The position numbers and the translations under genes were made by a program. The notes under the pieces are model-generated. The model had not been told where the DNA came from, did no database searches, and saw only the letters and a list, made by a program, of their open reading frames with translations. From Helicostylum pulchrum (Eukaryota > Mucoromycota > Mucoromycetes > Mucorales > Mucoraceae), in the NCBI GenBank assembly GCA_025677825.1, contig JAIXMO010000025.1, positions 1-64,000 on the forward strand: a DNA stretch of 64,000 nt, written 5' to 3'. Below are positions 59,231 through 64,000 of this stretch, in pieces; within the stretch, counting starts at the first letter, position 1, and every line of letters begins with the position of its first letter.

Positions 59231-59591
59231 TTACCATCTGTAATTAGGTGGGAAAGGGGGAAAGGTAGGAGGGGGAGGATAAGGTGGAAAGGTAGGAGGA
59301 GGAGGATAAGGTGGGAAAGGAGGAGCATTAGGAGCACTAACAATTGTTAAAAAAAAAGAGGTTACTTTTTTTATACGTGTATTAAACTGTAAATATTATT
59401 ACTTACACAGAAGGCCTATCGCTTTGCTGATAGGCAGCATTGTACCACTCGTTAAAAGCTTGATCTTCAGGACTAGCTACAGCAACCTCGCTGGATTCAA
59501 CGGCTTCAAATTCAACAGGAGCAGCCCAGACTTGAACAAGTGCGAGCATACAGACAAAGAGCAAAGTAGAGATGGCGGCGAATGATTTCAT
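59231..59591 (-). CDS. Small secreted proline-rich protein
   Basis: Two exons (59591-59407 and 59336-59231) give 96 aa. The signal peptide is MKSFAAISTLLFVCMLALVQ, cleaved probably after VWA. The mature N-terminal part is acidic (PVEFEAVESSEVAVASPEDQ) and the C-terminal part is proline-rich, with FPPYPPPPT twice followed by FPPFPPNYRW. The intron has GTAAGT and TTAG sites and splits Val. There are no cysteines. It is probably a cell-wall or extracellular structural peptide; the family is not recognised. The proline repeats arise from an AGGWGG-type repeat in the DNA. Confidence 0.75.
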
Positions 59592-59931
59592 AGTGCAGTA
59601 AAGTATAAACGATGTGTTTTGAATTATTTTTTTTGGAGAATAAAACACTCTTTTTTATATAAACTTTGCGCGAGTTATTTCGACATTTAACTCAACTCAC
59701 TTGTTCTATTAATAATAGAAAAGGGCCCAGAGAAACATGTTTTCGAGAATGTTGTCTAAAGTCTCTATTCTATCGAAGAAATGTTGGTTTTTTTTCACTT
59801 TTTTAGCTATTTTTATTCATGCACTTTTTAAAATAAAATAGTTGTGACGGGTTCTCGTGACCTTCCCCCTAAACGTCAAGGAAAGAAAAAAAAAATTTAT
59901 GTTGTTCATGTCAAAATAAAATATTTCAACC
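59592..59931. promoter_or_regulatory. Divergent promoter region
   Basis: 340 bp between the minus-strand proline-rich peptide gene and the plus-strand SUMO-ligase gene. TTTTATATAAAC at about 59652 is a TATA-like motif suited to the minus-strand gene. No other feature is seen. Confidence 0.4.
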
Positions 59932-61623
59932 ATGAACATAAATCTGTATAGAAGAAGAAGGTTAAGATCCACACAACCTGTCTTGACTCGAGTTCAAATA
60001 CGAGACTTGGGCAGAAAGATAGGGTTTACCTCATTTAGACAATCCGTTGAATTTTTCATGGTAAAAATAGAAGAAGACATGTTATTACCAGGCACCTGAT
60101 TTTTTTAAACTGGTTTGTATAGGACCCCTATAATTACTTCAAGTTGAGTAAAGTAAAAATGGCAGATATTCATCAATATTTATTGGATCAAGGTGTCACA
60201 CATGAAAAATGCCCCACCACGCATATTAGACAAGGAGATCATTCTCGAGTCTTGATTTCAATTTTGTTCCCGGGATACCCAATTATTAAAGCAAGCGAGC
60301 AGCATTATCGAGATTTAAGAGAAAAGTGAGTTTATTATTAATTTATTTATAACTTTGTGCTTAACCGCTTTTGTAGTCGCTCACCACAGGCCAAAGTTAT
60401 CGATTTAGCTTACGATCAATTACCAGTTACAGATAAATTCGAAAGATTAGAAGAGCTTTATAGCGCTCCAGTAGATTGGCATAAACTCGAAAGCAAATCA
60501 AAAGAATACACTATTGAAATTCCCTTAAAAAGATTAAATCGATCGATTGTATCAGAAGGTCACGCATCTTCGAAACTAAACGTTCGATTGTTTTTGTACC
60601 TATGGTTATCAGAACGTATGGCTTGGACACCTTCCTCCATTAGTCTTTCGGTCGATCACAGTGCAAAAGATTGTCTTTCAGCGCAAGATAAAAAACTACA
60701 CGGGTATGGATTCAATCATATAGATATTACTGAGACCACTGACGCCATCAACAAAGCAAACAGACGAAGCACAGGGTCTTTACCATTTACATTTACGTTT
60801 CATGGAAAGAGACCTAGTATTAGACACATTTCTGTTTGTGCTGTTGTTGAAAAATCGTCTCAAGAATTAACCAGTCAGTTGTACGTTCAGACCGCTTCTT
60901 TATATATTGGACAGGCTATGGAGAGTTCCAGTAGAAATGTACCTTTAGCACAAGCAGTTCAAAAGCAAGTGATTGAGCTATTACGTCCGTTTGATCTTAA
61001 AGATAAATTAGATTTAATCAAAACTGAAACGATTTTTCTTTCATGCGCAGAGAAATTTTTAACAGCTTGGAATAGTAAGTTAAAAAAAATATATTTGTGT
61101 GTGTATACTGTTATTTAAAAGGAAAACAAGATCGTGATAGGGAGGATAAGGAAGAAGATGATAAAGATATTGAGATATATACAGGTGGAGAATACGTTTC
61201 AGTATTAGATCCCATCATGTTGAGTAGAATTGAGCACCCAACCAGATGTATATTTTGCACGCATAATACTTGCTTTGATGCCGAGGTATTTTTCAAGTTT
61301 CAAGTGACATCTATGCAATGGAAATGTCCCATTTGCCTAGTTAAAATTCGTGGTATCCAGGTATTATATCACCAACAACTACTGCTTTTTTTAGACTAAT
61401 TTATTTTTAGGATCTTTATATCGATTATCATGCTAAATTGGCGTTAAAAAAGTATCCTAACGAAGAAAGATTCTTGTTGGAAAAGAATGACGTTTATGTA
61501 CCAATCGAACCACTAGCACCTATCCAAGTCGATATGAAAAATATACCGGAAAAGCGAAATGTCGCAGAGATTATATCACTTGATGATGACGACGATGATT
61601 GTAGTAAGCGCCAAAAAAACTAA
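59932..61623 (+). CDS. PIAS/Siz-type SUMO E3 ligase-like protein
   Basis: Five exons give 493 aa. A central PINIT-like region is followed by an SP-RING (Miz) zinc finger at about residues 370-420: MLSRIEHPTRC, then CTHNTCFD with the C-x-H ligands, and WKCPICLVKI with the C-x2-C ligands. The first conserved Cys-Pro of the finger is Asp-Pro here (LDPIM). The C-terminus has a SUMO-interacting motif, EIISLDDDDDDCSK. This fits E3 ligases that transfer SUMO to nuclear proteins. The N-terminus is short, with no clear SAP domain. The first exon, from MNINLYRRRRLRSTQP, is joined to later exons by a 62-nt intron. Confidence 0.85.
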
Positions 61624-63178
61624 ATTACATCATTTTTTCGCGCTACAAAGTGATTTTAAAAAATAAAAATAATAGACACACTGCACTCTCTTCCCCCCTT
61701 TTTTTTATATGTATAATACTTCAGGCACCATATTTTAAGAGAAGGGGGGGGGGGAGTTTCTTTTTTTTTAAAAAAAAAAATCAAAATCTTGATCAGTGAA
61801 GATCATGAGATCCCCCGCTCTAAAACAAAAGACTGGATTTGTACATGTTACACTGGTCCAAACGATAGAAAAGTTGACTCAAATCGGGATGATCTATTAT
61901 GCCATTAACATGTAAACCAATCAATCAACTATATCGAATACCACGGAAAAACTTTTTTGTTTCCAAATATTACTTTTTATAAAAAGAAAATCCACGTATT
62001 AAGGTGTAGTGAATCACTTTTTACGTGTGTGGAGATGTTCTTTTCTTTTTTCTTTTTTCTTTTTTTTTTTTTACTCGGTATCGTTTATATAAACCAGTCA
62101 TTTCTACTGGTTTAAAAGCCGGTTTCAAACCTGCTTTTTGCTGAATAAAGTGATACACTTTTTTTAAAAAGAAAATTCTGTCTTACACTTGGTTTCTGAT
62201 AGATTCATTTAACTTGCCTGTCTTTACCTGCGCTGGAAATACTCGTAATAAACCAGAAACCTGTAAACTTTTTTCTTTTTTTTTTATATTCTCAGCAAAC
62301 GCTCTTCTAAATACTAATCTTCACGTGTAAAAAGAAAAAAAAGTAAACAGGATAACAATGAAGCATGTATGCAAATCGAAAAAAAAGCAAAAGGGATAGT
62401 ATCGTTATTTAGAGTAATTTATCCTTTAACTTGTGCCTATTTATTTCGGCCTACTTTTTCTCCTGTTGAGAGTTCTTTTTTTATCCCAATGCAATTACGC
62501 ACAGCAAACCTTTCTTTCATCAGGCGAATCCAGTCTGTCGGTTATTTGTTTGCACACAATATTTGATTTGTATCTTTAGCAAAAAGTGTTCTTTATGACT
62601 GACATAACTATGTAGTTAGTATACAAAAGCATATTCAGTGTATCGCAGCAGCGCTTTGCCCTTTTTTTTGTTTCTTTTTTTTTTTCTAAAAAAAACCCCA
62701 AGTATAAATGCATTAGCTAATAACCCATTTTTATTGTTCATGTACTACTACTTTTTGGCACGGTTATTATTTATTAAATGTTTTTTTTCGAGGCAGGTTA
62801 ATGAGTTCAATCAATATATACACACACACAAACATACAAAAAAAAAAAAAAAAAAAAAGCACTGTAAAAAAAGAATTGCAAGAAGGATCTTTTTATTATT
62901 TCTTAATTTTTTTAAGCTGTAAAAGATGCTATTTCTTTTGCTTTTTTCAATTGACTTGGACAGATACTTTACAAGCTCTTTTTTTTAGCTTTTATACGCT
63001 ATCTTTTTTTTTGGTAAAAGGTATAAAAAAAGGTCTTTTTTTTAACAGAAAAAAAAAGGGACTTTCAAATACGGAACTTCGGCTGCCATAAAAAAAAAAA
63101 AAAAAAAGCTTTTAAAAAAAAAGATGGATTTTTTTTTTCAGTTCCGGCTTTCTCCACTTTTTGTAATTTTTTTTTGAA
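61624..63178. other. Intergenic region with homopolymer-rich DNA
   Basis: 1.5 kb of AT-rich sequence with a G10 run near 61747, a T9A10 palindrome near 61762, and long T- and A-runs (to 19 A) near 62840 and 63090. It should contain the promoter of the PRELI gene. No gene is supported. Confidence 0.4.
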
Positions 63179-63788
63179 ATGAAATTCTTTAAATCAACGC
63201 ACGAATACAGTTATGAATGGAATTTAGTGTCGGCTGCTCAGTGGCAAAAATACCCTAATGTTGACTGTCCACATGTTTCGCATGTTGACGTTTTGAATCG
63301 ACAGTTAGATCCAAAGACAGGAGTTTTAACGACAGAAAGACTTATTACAGTGAACCAGAATATACCCACTATTATCAAAAAGATCCTTGGTAGTACTTCT
63401 ACTCAATATGTTCGAGAAATTTCCATTATTGACCCACAAAAGAAGACATTAACTATGCGTTCTATCAACTTGACCTTGTGTAATTTACTATCCGTTGAAG
63501 AAACCATTGTATATCATGAACATCCTGACGATAAAACAAAGTAAGTTGTATAAATATATAAAAAAAATTTTTTTTTTTTTGTGTGTGAGTTTTGCTAAAA
63601 AGTAAAGTATTATTAGAACACAATTTACACAGCAAGCAGCTATTAAAGCAGGCAGTCTTGTTTCAGGATGGTCAAGTGTATTGGAAGAATTTTCTTTAAG
63701 AAGATTTAAACAAAATGCTGATGTTGGACGTGCTGGATTTAACAAGGTGTTGGAAAGTTTTGTAGTTATGGCTGAGGCAAAAGAATAA
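63179..63788 (+). CDS. PRELI/MSF1-domain lipid transfer protein (Ups2/Slowmo-like)
   Basis: Two exons (63179-63540, 63617-63788) give 177 aa, all PRELI domain. These proteins pair with Mdm35/TRIAP1 in the mitochondrial intermembrane space and move phosphatidic acid or phosphatidylserine. Signatures: MKFFKSTHEYSYEWNLVSAA at the N-terminus, YPNVDCPHVSHVDVLNRQLD, LTTERLITVNQNIPTIIKKI, then after the intron KAGSLVSGWSSVLEEFSLRR and GRAGFNKVLESFV. The initial Phe-Phe-Lys and H-x-Y patterns favour the Ups2/Slowmo group over Ups1, which is a tentative choice. Confidence 0.92.
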
Positions 63789-64000
63789 AATATTACACAG
63801 CGCACAAAAAAAAAAAAACATATACACTTCATCAAACGCACACCCTCTCTACACACTCACACTACACATTTTACAGCATAAAGAAAAAAAAAGGAGTTGT
63901 TATTTATTTACAAAGAAAAAAAAAGCATTAGACTCGTATTAAAATAAAAATAATAGAAATTTATATATTTTCAGGGGTCGATTGTCGTGTGAGTTTATAA
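63789..64000. other. 3' flank of the PRELI gene to the window edge
   Basis: About 210 bp with a CA-rich stretch (63815-63870) and A-runs. No gene is seen before the window ends. Confidence 0.4.

Overview
This is an AT-rich nuclear window from a filamentous fungus, most likely a Mucoromycota (Mucorales-type) species. Genes are interrupted by short GT-AG introns of roughly 45-100 nt. Products are typical fungal proteins, but the set includes an ER-resident Hsp90 (GRP94) ending in HDEL, which yeast and most Dikarya lack. Transposon relics resemble Mucorales LINE and Tc1/mariner elements. The species cannot be named from sequence alone. Coordinates for spliced genes are spans; I rebuilt the exons by hand and the frames close.

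Layout. 0-3.8 kb: a tRNA-Pro, a triple CACGTG cluster, two coding relics and a 444-bp element with terminal inverted repeats. 3.8-9.9 kb (minus): isocitrate lyase and the mitochondrial presequence protease Cym1/PreP. 10.2-12.7 kb: a multi-exon relic, a LINE reverse-transcriptase relic and a Tc1/mariner transposase relic. 13.2-17.6 kb (minus): Mediator subunit Med16 and a Sir2 deacetylase, 86 bp apart. 18.1-20.1 kb (plus): an RNase P RNA gene (found by its conserved regions) and a DHHC palmitoyltransferase of the Pfa4 type. 20.8-27.6 kb (minus): a Vac7/LEA2-like membrane protein, an M50B-like protease, GRP94 and a small helical protein. 29-35 kb (plus): Per1 (GPI remodelling), an MscS-like channel with EF-hand, and a bHLH factor. 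36.1-38.2 kb (minus): a cytochrome b5-acyl-CoA dehydrogenase fusion.

From about 38.2 to 55 kb the window is a repeat-rich graveyard. It contains a degenerate gene with an apparent internal inversion, a POM152 nucleoporin gene stopped after 421 codons with its continuation still readable, a frameshifted unknown gene, a small secreted-protein gene with a partial tandem copy, dispersed repeats shared with other parts of the window, a tandem array and a large foldback element. 55.1-63.8 kb returns to ordinary genes: a two-domain DUF8032-type regulator, a proline-rich secreted peptide, a PIAS/Siz-type SUMO ligase and a PRELI/Ups lipid-transfer protein.

Functionally the intact genes are housekeeping: glyoxylate cycle, mitochondrial proteolysis and lipid transfer, secretory-pathway folding and GPI maturation, transcription and chromatin, SUMO, and tRNA processing. 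They do not form one pathway. I did not see a defence system, secondary-metabolite cluster or CRISPR array.
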